DNA from: Phymatolithon calcareum
Taxonomy: Eukaryota > Rhodophyta > Florideophyceae > Hapalidiales
Assembly: GCA_977006965.1 (NCBI GenBank)
Contig: OZ345366.1
Coordinates: forward strand, 1,860,001 to 1,924,000
Direction: 5' to 3'
Length of the DNA stretch: 64,000 bases
Every line of letters starts with the position of its first letter. The stretch's first letter is position 1. The position numbers were made by a program, and so were the translations under genes. Of the stretch, positions 51,574 to 62,403 are shown one piece after another. The notes below the pieces were generated by a model. The model was not told where the DNA came from and did not search any database. It saw only the letters and a program-made list of their open reading frames with translations.

Positions 51574-53220
51574 TCATACATAATACTGGAACCCCCCTAT
51601 AAATACATCTGCCATTTTACCCTGCAAAAATCTGCATGCATGTCCAATCTTTTCCGATTTCTGCTTCATGTGAGGGTGCTCAATAACAATTTGCCCAAGC
51701 ACAGGGCAGATTGCAAAATCACGGACAATATCGCATGCACTTTCTTCTGCTTCGCTCGTGGCATATGTCTCGCAAATATCTTGAACGAAAGGATATCGTA
51801 CCAGAACGGTTTTCAATCGTACATTCCGCACGGCAAACTTTTGAAAAGCGCTAGGCGAATATCGATAAAAGAAGCAGGAGAGCTCTTCGACAGAGTCAAT
51901 GTGCCGCAGCGAGAAGTCGAGGTCTTCTAGATCGGAGAAGCGACTTTCCAAGCGTATGCAACGTAGTGCAGGCTTTGGAATCGAAAGAATCGAGAACAAG
52001 AACTTTGAAGACACAAATGCCATTGCATCCACGTGGAGCATCTCCAGGCTATTCAACGGAACAGCGGCAGCGTCTACACCATCGGGTGTGGCTCCCGTGA
52101 TTTTGAGGAGCTTCAAACGATCGCCAAAAAGGGGGAGACATTCAGACCTTTCCGTGTTGACGTGTGCCGAGAAAGAAGCATTTGGACAAGCGGAGACTAT
52201 TTCCTCGAGCTCATCCAATCGGCAAGAACTTCCAGTGTTCTGCAGGCGGACCTCTTGGAGTTGCACCCCGACCTTCTTCAATAAATGGACCAGATTTCTG
52301 TGGCAGTATCCACCTGGAAGAGGCTCAAGTTTCTTCAACATAATGCACCTGGAAGAAATATCCTCAGCCCACTTCAACTTGTGGTGGTTTTCGCTCGGAG
52401 GTTGAAATGTCAAATCTTCAAGAGTTGGCCCGACAGTTTTCCAAACAGATTTAATACCGTGTGGCGTACCCTCTTGCAAAGACAATCGAAACTTCCGGAG
52501 CCCTGAGCAATACTTTGCGATGCCAGAAACATCAGATAGAGAGAGACCTTCACTCTCAATATCCAATGTGTGCAACTGGCCAGGGCAGGCTTCGAGGATA
52601 GAATTCAATTCGGTACAATCGCCGACATAATACAGGTGCAAATGAGTCAATCTTGGAAAGCTGGTTGTATTCAAATGGTGCCAAATCGTGGATGGCAGCG
52701 ACACAGAAACCAAATGACTACTGGTTTCAAAGACGAGAGAACCGAAAAGGCGTTGTCCCTTTTCCGCATCCGTACCGATAGCAAGCGCAGTGTCTTTGAA
52801 ATGGGCTGATAGAAGTCGGCATGTTGATTCACTTGCAATGCCATAGACAGAAATCTGTGCTCGAAGCATTGGCTCCAGTACAGTGCCGCTGCGAAGGATT
52901 CTGAGCGCATCGGACGGATCGATCATGGTGGCCCAGTGCTTGCACCGCGGGCGATTGCTCAAGTGCCGCAGAATGTGTACGAGACATTCTTCATTGAGCA
53001 AATCGAAATACGCGCGGCATGCCGGTCCGGGCAGGCGCCGAATGTCCAACTCTTGAACAGGAGTCAAAAACAGATTCCCTTGGAGCTTCGACTTTAACAG
53101 CTTCACAAGAGACCGTATTTCTCGAATGAGAGAACCAATGCATCGAAGAAGGAGCAGCATGTGAGCTTGGAGAGACCCAGGAATAGATCCTTTCGAGAGT
53201 TCTGACCTGGAAATCGCCAA
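51574..53220 (-). CDS. F-box/LRR-like protein
   Basis: 548 aa, single exon. Residues 68-115 (RAYFDLLNEECLVHILRHLS...DALRIL) look like a divergent F-box: acidic pair, then LVHILRHL. The rest is built of leucine-rich segments (FPRLTHLHLYYVGD, QLHTLDIESEGL, LRKFRLSLQEG, LQEVRLQNTG, SLEMLHVDAM, ALRCIRLESRFSDLEDLDFS), a substrate-recognition solenoid typical of FBXL proteins, which would pair with Skp1 in an SCF ubiquitin ligase. No signal peptide. A TATAAA-containing palindrome lies only 3 bp above the first ATG, so the true start could be the next Met at 53160 (528 aa). Upstream (53300-54200) is GC-rich. The substrate is unknown. Confidence 0.72.
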   Translation of the reverse strand: MAISRSELSKGSIPGSLQAHMLLLLRCIGSLIREIRSLVKLLKSKLQGNLFLTPVQELDIRRLPGPACRAYFDLLNEECLVHILRHLSNRPRCKHWATMIDPSDALRILRSGTVLEPMLRAQISVYGIASESTCRLLSAHFKDTALAIGTDAEKGQRLFGSLVFETSSHLVSVSLPSTIWHHLNTTSFPRLTHLHLYYVGDCTELNSILEACPGQLHTLDIESEGLSLSDVSGIAKYCSGLRKFRLSLQEGTPHGIKSVWKTVGPTLEDLTFQPPSENHHKLKWAEDISSRCIMLKKLEPLPGGYCHRNLVHLLKKVGVQLQEVRLQNTGSSCRLDELEEIVSACPNASFSAHVNTERSECLPLFGDRLKLLKITGATPDGVDAAAVPLNSLEMLHVDAMAFVSSKFLFSILSIPKPALRCIRLESRFSDLEDLDFSLRHIDSVEELSCFFYRYSPSAFQKFAVRNVRLKTVLVRYPFVQDICETYATSEAEESACDIVRDFAICPVLGQIVIEHPHMKQKSEKIGHACRFLQGKMADVFIGGFQYYV

Positions 53221-55049
53221 GATTTATAAATTCTGCCCTGGATGCAGCTGCATTGCTGTCATGCCCAGGTAAACAGAATCTAAAACCCAAACACATATCA
53301 TATCATATGCCATGATACTGACGAGGCTGTACTGTGCAGTACGCTGTCAGAGGTGCTGGACAGGCATTTTCATGAGTCTTACTGCTGTGCACGCTGGCAC
53401 TGCCGTACTGTCGCGTATACAACGCGAGCACTTGATAGCAACAGAAACAGGAGCAGCAGCTCCACCGCGAACACCAGCCGCTACTTTACTTCACTTCAAC
53501 CTCTTTCGCCAAACCGAGCAGACTGCTCGATAAAGCACAGCAACACCAACCGACCAACACAGATCGATAACACAGCTGTAGAACCAACACCCCCAGGTCC
53601 TCTCTTCCTTGTTCTAGCGCGTCCATGGTCCGCGCTTAAATACCTTCCACACCCACGACACGCGGGGAACTGCCCCGTCATCCTTCAGGGGTATGGCAGC
53701 GGTCGCGTGAACGAACAGCGACCGCACCAGAGCGACAAACATGTGCTCAAAACATCCCGTGCGCAACGGAAACACCAACCGGAAATCGCCTTCCGGCACC
53801 CAATTCAGGGCCACTGGCGCGCGCGGTCAAAACGCGCGCCGCCCACTAATTACTCTGGCACACGACCGTGAAACTCACGTCGCCATCGCGCCACTGCCGT
53901 GAGCGCTAGCACCGCCTCTTGCAAGATTCAGACCACCGCGCCCAATTCACTGTATCAGTCCGCCCTGTGCATCCCAAGCCGTCATTCCCGCACACCCACG
54001 GCCGCCCACGTTCCACCTCGCGTATGCCACTCGCATGGGCGCCACGCGTAAATTGTCGAGATAGCAAGCGCGGGGAACCACGGTTCGCAACCGAAGTCCA
54101 TACGAGAGCAATTCCAACAGTTCCACGATTAGATTGACCGTTACCCGCTCGACTGACACGTATGACACCTGCGACAGCCTTGCTTACAGGTACCAGGTTT
54201 CTTCTACGCAACAGTACTGGACAGTACTGCCCTTGGCTTGGTTCGTTCCTATCGCCTCAGTGCTACGGTGAGAATCTGCAACCTGGGCGAACGTTAATAG
54301 AGTGAATGTGGCCAGCGTTTGCATAGGACAACGCTGCTGTGATCAACGTTGGTGGAAAACGCTTTTTGTCGCCTTTGTTGTTACTGATATTGTTTGTGAC
54401 TAGCGTAGCATAGAACTATGGTGTTGTGATCAAAGTTGGCGGAATACATTGATTGTGGCTGAAGGTCTTGGGATCTCGTTCCCCTCAATCTGGGAGAGGT
54501 TTGCCTTGCTTTTATAGCCTATGCACAGAAAGTGCACCAGTTTGTGAGGCGTTGTCTGTAAAATAATTAGACTACTGCAGGTTGGTGCACTTGATGACTG
54601 AAGAATAGTGAAAAAGAAGCGACAACACAGTGCACGGTTAGTGAACTTTACATTGTTACTGCGATTTCTCTGAAATTTATTGAGGAAGCTACGACGGCCA
54701 ATCAATTAAGGTGGGGCACCTGGTGTGGGTTGAAGTCAAGCACAAGAAAACGAAACTAGCGGGTGTACATTATGGGCACTTCTCAGTGCAAGAAGAAACC
54801 AGGTTGCAAAGCTCGGTAGACACAATCCAGGATGTCTGCCCCAAGAGCACTAAGTAGAAATGTAGGCAACGCCTCTTAGCTCTATGATAAGCCTCTCAGG
54901 TGCCACATAGACAACTAGAGCTTCAAGTAAACTCACATCCATCCATCTATCACTTGCACTTTCTCTGCATCCGGGAGCACAATTTCCTGGAATAGCTTTT
55001 TTCGCCCTCGCCAATGTGGATTTCCTCTTAATGCTTGAGCCGCTGCGTT
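53221..55049. other. Intergenic; GC-rich upstream region
   Basis: 53300-54200 is clearly GC-richer than the window and has long Arg/Pro-rich frames on both strands (for example 53353-53871), without domain similarity. It could be a promoter or CpG-like region, or exons of a gene I cannot recognise. 54300-54850 shows nothing. Confidence 0.4.
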
Positions 55050-55170
55050 GAATATTCGAATGATAATACGCGTTGAAAAGAAACCAGTTCGATGACTGCA
55101 GTGAGGCCAAATTGCCCATCAGGGACTGATTTTTCCACGGAGGCACTCGGTTGATTTTCCACCTTAGGTA
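55050..55170 (-). pseudogene. Unidentified coding remnant B (paralogue of 51240)
   Basis: Aligns with 51325-51445 on the same strand: INRVPPWKNQSL, then after one indel FGLTAVIELVSFQRVLSF. Similarity about two thirds of bases by eye. Frame-broken. Confidence 0.35.
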
Positions 55171-56456
55171 CTCCCTTCGTATGTATGTAAAGGATTCCTA
55201 GTAATTTGTTCGGCTCTGCAACAGAGATTCACATAGATCTAGTCTCTTGTCCATTCGATGTCACCTCTACTACTTCTTCCCATGCCTCGCCCACGTGCAA
55301 ATCACAGGAACAAGATCTGCATTCAATACGGAACCTGCACACTTGCTAAATTATGTATTCATTAGAGCCGAGACTGGAGCTCAGGAACTGATGCGGATAA
55401 GTAGGTTCACGAGCCAGATGCATACAATCTACCGTTAACCCTTCCACGAAGAGCGTTTGGCTACGAAAGTGCCCGTGCACGGATCTTGCGTGAAACTCCA
55501 CGGGACGTCATTGGCTCCCCACAGCACTCGACGACCTACAAACAACGTGGTGAGAATCGCCCATGGCTCCTCGCTCCTAGATGGCTTGGGATATCTCAGA
55601 CTTCCCAATGCGGATCTCCGCGCAGCAAGTATCTAAATATTCTGCGCGGTACTTGACGAGAAATGATGTTGCCCATCGACATCCTTCGTATGTAATTTTC
55701 GTAATTAAGCCGATTGTGCCGTCTGATATGGGGCCTCCGTGCTTTGACAGCATTGCATCCCTATGACTCCTTGAAAGTGCCGTCCTGAGCATCTGCTGAT
55801 GCGTTGAAATACCGTTCTCCTTTTTTGGGAATGTGGGCCTGACCAAGGAATGTTTTCTGGATTGCTGGATAGAACTCCAACTTTATCCATTGAGGGTTCC
55901 GAAACAAAGGCAATAAGATACAAAAGTCAAAGGAAGGAAGGCAAGGGACAACTGTTGACTATGAAGCCTGTCTTGGTTCAGAAAGAACAGCCAAGGGGAT
56001 GAGCACTATTGAGGAACAAACAAGATTCTGAAAATGATTTAGAACAACATGCCCAGAAGGGGAAATCGGTAGACTGAGGTCAAGCAGAGATAAAGTATCA
56101 AAGCGTAATAATGCGAGCATGAGAAAATTATTTGTTCTCAAATTTCGGTTGTGCCTAAGCTTTACTTCTTTCTAAGGCAATTACAACAATTGTACAGCAC
56201 TACCTCACACACATATCTCTTTGAGTCTGAATGCCGGACCGACCAATATACACTTGACGTTGTTCTGCTCAAGCATCGCCTCATGACATCGAGGCTTTTC
56301 GGAATACCCACCATAGTATCTCTTGCGATGCCGTCACGCCTGCGTCTTGCCAAGTCCTAGTGACACTTCCTACGAAAGGCAGTTCTACCTGACAGAGCTC
56401 TCAATTCCGCCTCTCTGTTTCTACAACTTTGGAACGACAAACAATTACATTGACAT
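55171..56456. other. Intergenic with R1 fragment
   Basis: 55783-55830 carries a short piece of the R1 repeat (GCATCTGCTGATGCGTTG). Frames of about 89 codons (55577-55846 minus) include it and are probably not genes. Confidence 0.45.
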
Positions 56457-57989
56457 TCAACTCCGCTTCACACCAAACCCGACAGCCAAAGATATCACTA
56501 AAATACCAGTCGCGACAACGAGAAACACCTTGAACATTTTCCTAACTCTCTCGTCTAGTGGCACACCCCCACTTCCAGTAGATGGCACGCTACCAGTGAA
56601 TCGCATAAAAGTCTCAGAGATGCCGCCCTCGGCCAAAAAATCCGGTCGTGTGCCACGGTGCATAGCCGTATATGTCGGCGAGGACCACAACACCGGTCGC
56701 ATATGGCTGAATTCTTCGAACCCTCGAGCGAATCCGTACGCCCCCATGCCACTCTCACCAAAGCCGCCCAGATAACTTCCACTCGACTGAATTTGCAAGA
56801 CAGTGTCATTAACGCCAACCGAACCTGAGCGCGTACGTTTCACGATGTCACGCGCCATGCGTTTGTCCCCAAACACGTACAGCGCCAACGGTGATGGACG
56901 CTCATTCACCATCTCCACCGCCTCATCCATGCTCTTCACGCGCAGGACTGATAGCACCGGTCCGAACACCTCCTCCTCCATGAGCGGATCACATGCGTTG
57001 TCAAGTTGCACAACCGTCGGCGCAACATAATGCTGATCCTCGTCATCTGCCTCGCCGCCCAAAACGACACGTCCTTTTGTAGCCTTGAGCAAGTCGGTCA
57101 CGCGCTGCCAATGCGCAGTGGAAATAAGGCGTGCATAATGCGGACATTTACTAGGCTCGTCCTGGTAAATGCGCTTGATAACGTCCAGTAGAACGGTCAT
57201 AAAGTCATCGTACACCGCATCCTCCACGAGTGCATACTCTGTGGCCAGACATAATTGACCGGAATTAACGAACCGACTGCGCGCAATAGCCTCAGCTGCG
57301 CCGCGTAACGACGCCGAAGTGGAGACGAATGCCGGATTTTTTCCGCCGAGTTCCAATGTAACGGGCGTGAGATTCGGTGCTGCGGCGGCGAGCACGAGAC
57401 GACCCACACGCGAACTTCCGGTGAACATGATGTGATCCCACTTGTACGTGAGAAGTTCCTTGGCGACGTCGGCGGCACCGTTCACAACGGCGAACACGCG
57501 ACAGTCCAGCACGGAGGTGAGTCGCGAGACATAGGCGGAGCATGCGGGAGTGTGCTCGGACGGTTTGAAAACGACGACGTTTCCGGCGGCGAGGGCGGCG
57601 ATGAGGGGACGAATGAGAAGATTAATGGGGAAGTTGAACGGACCGATGATGAGAATGACGCCTTTCGGGGAAGGGGTTATTGAGGCAGGTGTGCCGTAAA
57701 CACTGGGGATTGATCGATCACGAGTAAGGGATCCGAGATTATTTAGCATGCAGGAGATATCTTGGAAGAGTGGCACAAATTCGTAGACGAGTGTTTCGCT
57801 GCGATGACGGCGCAAGTCTTTGTGCAACGCGGAGAAGAAATCGGATTCGGTTTCGGAGAGGAAACGACGAAGTAGGAGAAGCTGCTCACTGCGGAAGGAG
57901 ACCGGGAGGGTGACACCGGAGGCGAAGGAAGAGGTCAGGCGGGCATGGGCTGACGATGGAGTGTCCACCGTGGGGGCGGACTTTGCCAT
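56457..57989 (-). CDS. Fatty aldehyde dehydrogenase (ALDH3 type), tail-anchored
   Basis: 510 aa, single exon, intact. NAD(P)-dependent oxidation of long-chain aldehydes to fatty acids. Signatures: IGPFNFPINL and KPSEHTP (cofactor site, about 115-145), FTGSSRVGR (189-197), general-base Glu213 in TLELGGKNP, nucleophile Cys247 in NSGQLC, EEEVFGPVL (about 340), GGFGESGMGAYG (about 410). The short N-terminus and absence of a signal fit ALDH3. A C-terminal hydrophobic stretch (FKVFLVVATGILVISLAVGF, about 485-504, then KRS) matches the tail anchor that holds ALDH3A2-like enzymes in the ER or peroxisomal membrane. G/C-rich third positions contrast with the flanks. Confident. Confidence 0.93.
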   Translation of the reverse strand: MAKSAPTVDTPSSAHARLTSSFASGVTLPVSFRSEQLLLLRRFLSETESDFFSALHKDLRRHRSETLVYEFVPLFQDISCMLNNLGSLTRDRSIPSVYGTPASITPSPKGVILIIGPFNFPINLLIRPLIAALAAGNVVVFKPSEHTPACSAYVSRLTSVLDCRVFAVVNGAADVAKELLTYKWDHIMFTGSSRVGRLVLAAAAPNLTPVTLELGGKNPAFVSTSASLRGAAEAIARSRFVNSGQLCLATEYALVEDAVYDDFMTVLLDVIKRIYQDEPSKCPHYARLISTAHWQRVTDLLKATKGRVVLGGEADDEDQHYVAPTVVQLDNACDPLMEEEVFGPVLSVLRVKSMDEAVEMVNERPSPLALYVFGDKRMARDIVKRTRSGSVGVNDTVLQIQSSGSYLGGFGESGMGAYGFARGFEEFSHMRPVLWSSPTYTAMHRGTRPDFLAEGGISETFMRFTGSVPSTGSGGVPLDERVRKMFKVFLVVATGILVISLAVGFGVKRS

Positions 57990-59319
57990 GGTTGGGGAGC
58001 GCGGCGGGACGAGAGGCGAAGAATCGGAGTGGGGGGGGGGATGATAAGTCGGGACGATAAAAGGGGACGCCGGTGGATGGGTACACTACTCGTACGAGTG
58101 GAATGAAGCACAGTGTGTACCAGATGAAACGGCTGCCATTGGATTGAGCATTGGACAGTGCTGCAAAGCTATGCGATTCTACTCTATCATACCATCGACA
58201 GACAGCGTTGTGGAGATTCATGTTTTCAAGAATGCATTACTTGTTTCATTTGTATTGGCTTAAAATGGGATCCTCAGATATGAACACATGGTTTGCACCA
58301 TCGACTTGAGCAAGCGGTTCACATCCTATCATATGGGCTAATTTCAGAATTCTGCACCTGGCCAATTGAAATCAATATAATGTACAGAAGATACAGGCAA
58401 CAATCTGTTAGGACACGCCCTGAACGCAGACAACTGATTGGATACCGAGAATGTACTTAATGAGCTTTTCATCGAGTGCATGGAAAACGAGTAAGGCCTA
58501 CTTTGCAACGAAGACAAGAGAAGTCAAGTAAATGTCCTCCGGACATGACGCCTAATACCGGGGACGCGAGCAGCGGACCCCGCGGTACGACGGTCTAGGA
58601 TCCAAACTTTCCCCACCGCCCATGACAGGTGGTGGGTTTCATCGGTCTACACACTGGAAGGTAGCAACTGAGGAAGCATTGGACGTATATTCGTAAGACT
58701 GTGAGGCTTTCAAATAACTTCAATAGAAAAAAGAAGATCCCTGCATCTGCAACATCTCCGATGATCGGAGTCCGATCGGCCTCCTCTTGAAAAACGATGA
58801 CCAGCCAGCTCGAGACGCCACAACAATTAGGGATGAAGAAGGTTGCAATAACTGGTTTGACTGATTTCCGACTTGCGCAGATGGCGGAATGTAATTTATT
58901 CGTTATGTAGCATTTCTGAGCGACACTGGAAGATGACATTGAGCACGCTTAGCGAATATATAAGAGTAGTAAAGCTACGTACGCTGTCAAATGATATCAG
59001 CACAAGATTTTTACGATTGAGGCGTTCAGCATGAGTGTCGGTTAGGATTTGACTAATCATCGGGATACGAATGTAGAGCACTGGACGCTCACGTGCAGTA
59101 GAAGAAGTCGTCTTGCGCACTTCGACCGACACCGGATATAATCCTGAAAGAGGAAGCATCAGTTGACACTACATGGCTGCAACAGGTTGAGTCAGCGTAA
59201 CCTGCAGTTGTTAGAAGTGCGACTCTGAAGCCTACATAAGCGAGGGCATTAGCCCGTTCAAAAAAACCATCGAAAATTTGTCGCGCCCGCTGTTATGTTG
59301 CTGCCTCAAGGCGGTCGCT
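57990..59319. other. Intergenic with LINE tail
   Basis: The ALDH promoter region (no clear TATA). From 58540 to 58737 lies a LINE 3' fragment. The rest shows only short random frames (58595-58939, 58896-59159 minus). Confidence 0.45.
58540..58737 (+). repeat. LINE family 3' end fragment
   Basis: Matches the last 200 bp of LINE-1/LINE-2 in the plus orientation: CAAACTTTCCCC, GGAAGGTAGCAACTGAGGAAGC, then CGTATATTCGTAAGACTGTG and GGCTTTCAAATAACTTCAAT, with an A-rich end. A 5'-truncated insertion. Confidence 0.7.
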
Positions 59320-60406
59320 TTTTCCTGTCGCGACTGTACGCCGCACAATTTGGATCGCGATAGTCATGCTGGTCGTAGCAGGTGATCTGATGGGTCATAC
59401 GGGCACGTGTCTCTCGTGTGTCTGCACTGCATCGCTGTCTTTTTCGTAGGTTGAAGTATACGATTGTTAGTTCCTTCCTCTGATTAAAGGAAGCTGGGGA
59501 GTTCTTCGGATCTCGGCTCGAAATGCTCGGATCGTAGCACGCTCAACGTCGCCTGCACGTCCCGTCGACCACTCGGAGTCGGAGTTCTTCCCACCCTTCT
59601 TCTTCGCAACCTTCGTCATGCAAGCCAGCACGGAGACAACCGCGCTCAAGTTTCCCTTTCCCTTTTCGTGCGTCCGTTCCAAGGTCGATGGCACAGCCAA
59701 GGTCACCGTAAGGACGATGCCGCCGTCCGTCCGCATCAAGATTACTGCGACTTTGGCGATAGTCGCCGAACTTATCCATCCTCGCCAAGGCGAAGGCTCG
59801 CGCTCGCGTCTGACCTGCACGACCGCTGGAGTTCCCGCAAGGCTGTCGAGTGTTCTCCAGCCGACCATCGGCTCTTCTTCTGGCGAGTCGCGCTTATCTC
59901 TGTTTCCACCGTCCTCGCCTACTCCAACGTTCTTTTTCCGTTCTTTTCGTTTCGCTGTTCTTCATCGCGCATCGCTACGACGAGTGCGCTGCTATCGTCG
60001 AAACTAGCCCAACCCCAGTCGGCATAGCCTCGAATAGGCGCTTGATCTCCGTGTGTACCTGCGTTCCCGTATGGTTGTGGAGTGTGCTTAGTGGGCGGCA
60101 CGGCTTCTTTCCGGTACAAGCCGAAGTCTACTCTCATTTGCACCTCAAGGAGCTTTACTGGCCCTACACGGCGTAGCCTCGCGCTCGAGGTCGATCACGA
60201 CGACCGCTTGCGTTCCCGCAAGGCTTTGGACTGTGCTCCGGGGGTAGTCTACACGCTTACTCTGTCTGGTGTCTGTTATCTATTGGGGGTTTTGTTGGTT
60301 TTTCTTTCCTTCCTCCTCTTTCTGTCTAGTCTCTCCCGCTCTTTTCTTCTCTCTCCTCTCTTGGGCTTTTTTCTCACATGTGGCGTCGGGTTCTTTTGAG
60401 CCTGGC
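59320..60406 (+). repeat. Dispersed repeat R2, copy 2
   Basis: Longer copy of the repeat at 21105-21881; it has about 250 extra bp after 59400. Contains three related blocks with GTTCCCG.A.GG (59835, 60061, 60210), followed by GTGTGCTT or GTGCTCC, about 150-225 bp apart. Ends in a T/C-rich stretch and GAGCCTGGC. No protein supported, although several overlapping frames are open. Confidence 0.7.
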
Positions 60407-61035
60407 GATGCGATCAACTAAAGCCGGTATTCGACTTATTCAACCTGTTTCCAGCTTCTTCTCTGGAACCTTCCATATCACGCGATGTGGTGCCGAAGAT
60501 TAAACAGTATAATGTGCATATCTTCACGGTGCTCTTGAAACGTTCTTTCGCAGCTTTAGGCGCTCACCTTCCGTGCGAACGATTTTTAAAAGGAAAGAAA
60601 AGTTCTTTCGAATGTGCCATTTCTTATGCTAGATGCGCACATTTCGCTCCTCTATATAAGAGAAAGAACAACACGATCCACAGCAGAGGAGATAGGATTG
60701 GCAAGGATGCAAACTTTTCCAAACGCCTATGAAAGGCGCTACGTTCTAGTTTAACCTTGAGACCCAGCACTTTGTGTCGGCTAGCGCAGAAAAGTGCACA
60801 TACATGTGCAACTACTGCACAATTATTTTAACCATATGAGGAGGCAGCCATTTCGCTCGTGCTTCGCGATCCTTCACCTTCATCAAACGCAGAATAGCAA
60901 GAAAAAGGTTTTCAACTGGAGCATTTCAATTTATTTTCAAATTGTTTGACGGTGATTGCATCGCTTCGTGATATCTACAAAAATATAACTGCTTGCCTGC
61001 CATCAGACAATTCCACATCTCAACCAGAACAGAAT
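60407..61035. other. Intergenic, no supported gene
   Basis: 3' flank of the HMG gene; only short frames. Confidence 0.5.
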
Positions 61036-62292
61036 CTACACCTGTGCCATCTCCTTCTGGTAGCGCACCTTATCCGCAGCCGCCTCCGCCTCAAACTTAG
61101 CCTTCGCCTTCCCATCGATGTCCCTCCAGCGTGCACCTAGCTCCCTCATGACATCACCAGGGGAAGCTCCAGGATGTGCCTCAACAACTTGCGAGCGAGT
61201 AGCCTGACAGAAAAGATTATATGCCGTTCGCGGTTTCTTGGGCTGCATCGCTTTGGCCGCCTTCTCAGCCTTCTTCTGCTCGCGAGCCTTGCGCATGTCC
61301 TCCTTGGCAGCTTTCTCAGCCTCTGGGGCCAGCTTCTTTGCCTCGGAAATCTTCTCCTGCTCCGCCGCAAGCTTCTGATACGTCTTCATTGCGGTGTTCT
61401 TCGTGCGCTCAAACTCTGCACGCTCCGCCTCCTCGCGCGCAGCGGCCGTCTTGGCCTGCTCTGCGTCGTACGCCTCCTTCTCCTTGACGTAGCGCGCCTT
61501 ATCGGCGTCGGCACGCTTCTGATACTTTGCGAGGGTGGCGGCCGCCTTCTTGGCTCGCGACGATTTGAGCTTGTTCCATTCCTCCGAGATTGTCTTGGTG
61601 GTGTCCAGGAACGACTGTTTCTCACCGCCCCTTGCGGCAATTTCCGCATGCCGGTCGGAGCAAAACAGCATGTACGCGCTGCGGGCATGCTTGGGGGCGT
61701 TGGGGTCCTTGGAAGGTTTGGTGGATGCGTCCTTAGTGGCCATTTTGGTAACGTTCTCTTCGTAGAAGGCGAGTGCGGTGGCGACCTTCTGCTGGTGGAA
61801 GTGATGCTCGAGTGCCTTGCGCTGCACGTCAGCCTCGTTCTTCTTCTCCTGATAGGAGGCGAATTCGGCGGCGTAGCGAGCCTTGTCGGCGTCGGCCTTC
61901 GTGTGGAAGGGGGCGCGGGCGTCGTCCGTCATGTTCTTCCAGGTTTGTCCGATCATCGTGGACACCTCCTGCGGGGTTTTTCCTTCGAACTCGGAGGCGC
62001 GGGTGGCGCGCTCCTCCTTCATGAAGAAATTGTACGCCGTTTTGACACGCATCGGCGGAAGCGGGGCGGGCACCAAGGCGACGGCGCCGAACGGATTTGT
62101 CGCCTTCGCCGCGGGGGCAGAGGGTTTCGTCTCGCTGATCGAGGTGCGTTCGAGCGCAGCGGTAAGGTCTGCAACCTGGGCGCGCAGTGATTCGATCTCG
62201 TCATCCTTCGGCTTCAGAAGCGTTGAGATGTCGTCGTTGGCAGGGGCCATGTTGGTGACGTCCCGGAGAGCTTTGCGTGCGCGGGGGGCCAT
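61036..62292 (-). CDS. Three-HMG-box chromatin protein
   Basis: 418 aa, single exon. Short basic leader (MAPRARKALRDVTN) and a predicted coiled coil (DDEIESLRAQVADLTAALER, 30-50). Three HMG-box domains: box 1 about 80-148 (KTAYNFFMKEERATR...MIGQTWKNM...KADADKARYAAEF), box 2 about 196-276 (DPNAPKHARSAYMLF...ISEEWNKL...ADADKARYVKEK) and box 3 about 350-416 (PKKPRTAYNLFCQATR...LGARWRDI). Lys/Ala/Glu-rich helices link them (280-345). HMG boxes bend DNA without sequence preference, so a role in chromatin architecture or mitotic chromosomes (as for plant 3xHMG-box proteins) is likely, not shown. Very G/C-rich third positions. A TATA box lies about 105 bp upstream. Confidence 0.9.
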   Translation of the reverse strand: MAPRARKALRDVTNMAPANDDISTLLKPKDDEIESLRAQVADLTAALERTSISETKPSAPAAKATNPFGAVALVPAPLPPMRVKTAYNFFMKEERATRASEFEGKTPQEVSTMIGQTWKNMTDDARAPFHTKADADKARYAAEFASYQEKKNEADVQRKALEHHFHQQKVATALAFYEENVTKMATKDASTKPSKDPNAPKHARSAYMLFCSDRHAEIAARGGEKQSFLDTTKTISEEWNKLKSSRAKKAAATLAKYQKRADADKARYVKEKEAYDAEQAKTAAAREEAERAEFERTKNTAMKTYQKLAAEQEKISEAKKLAPEAEKAAKEDMRKAREQKKAEKAAKAMQPKKPRTAYNLFCQATRSQVVEAHPGASPGDVMRELGARWRDIDGKAKAKFEAEAAADKVRYQKEMAQV

Positions 62293-62393
62293 TTTTGGGG
62301 ATGGGTACAGAGTTCTGAACGAGAATATACGATCTGCGAGCGAGGTGGGCTGGTACCTAATACGGATGGATGGCCGTTCCGGGTTGTTTAGAT

Positions 62394-62403
62394 TATTATA
62401 TAG
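62394..62403 (-). promoter_or_regulatory. TATA box of the HMG gene
   Basis: CTATATAATA on the minus strand, about 105 bp upstream of the HMG start codon. Confidence 0.5.

Noticed and set aside
53353-53871. 172-codon plus-strand frame upstream of the F-box gene
   Set aside because: Pro/Arg/Thr-rich, no domain; overlaps equally long frames in other phases of a GC-rich stretch.
61174-62190. 338-codon plus-strand frame opposite the HMG gene
   Set aside because: Mirror of the G/C-rich HMG coding sequence; Leu/Gly/Arg-rich with no family, whereas the minus strand has three clear HMG boxes.
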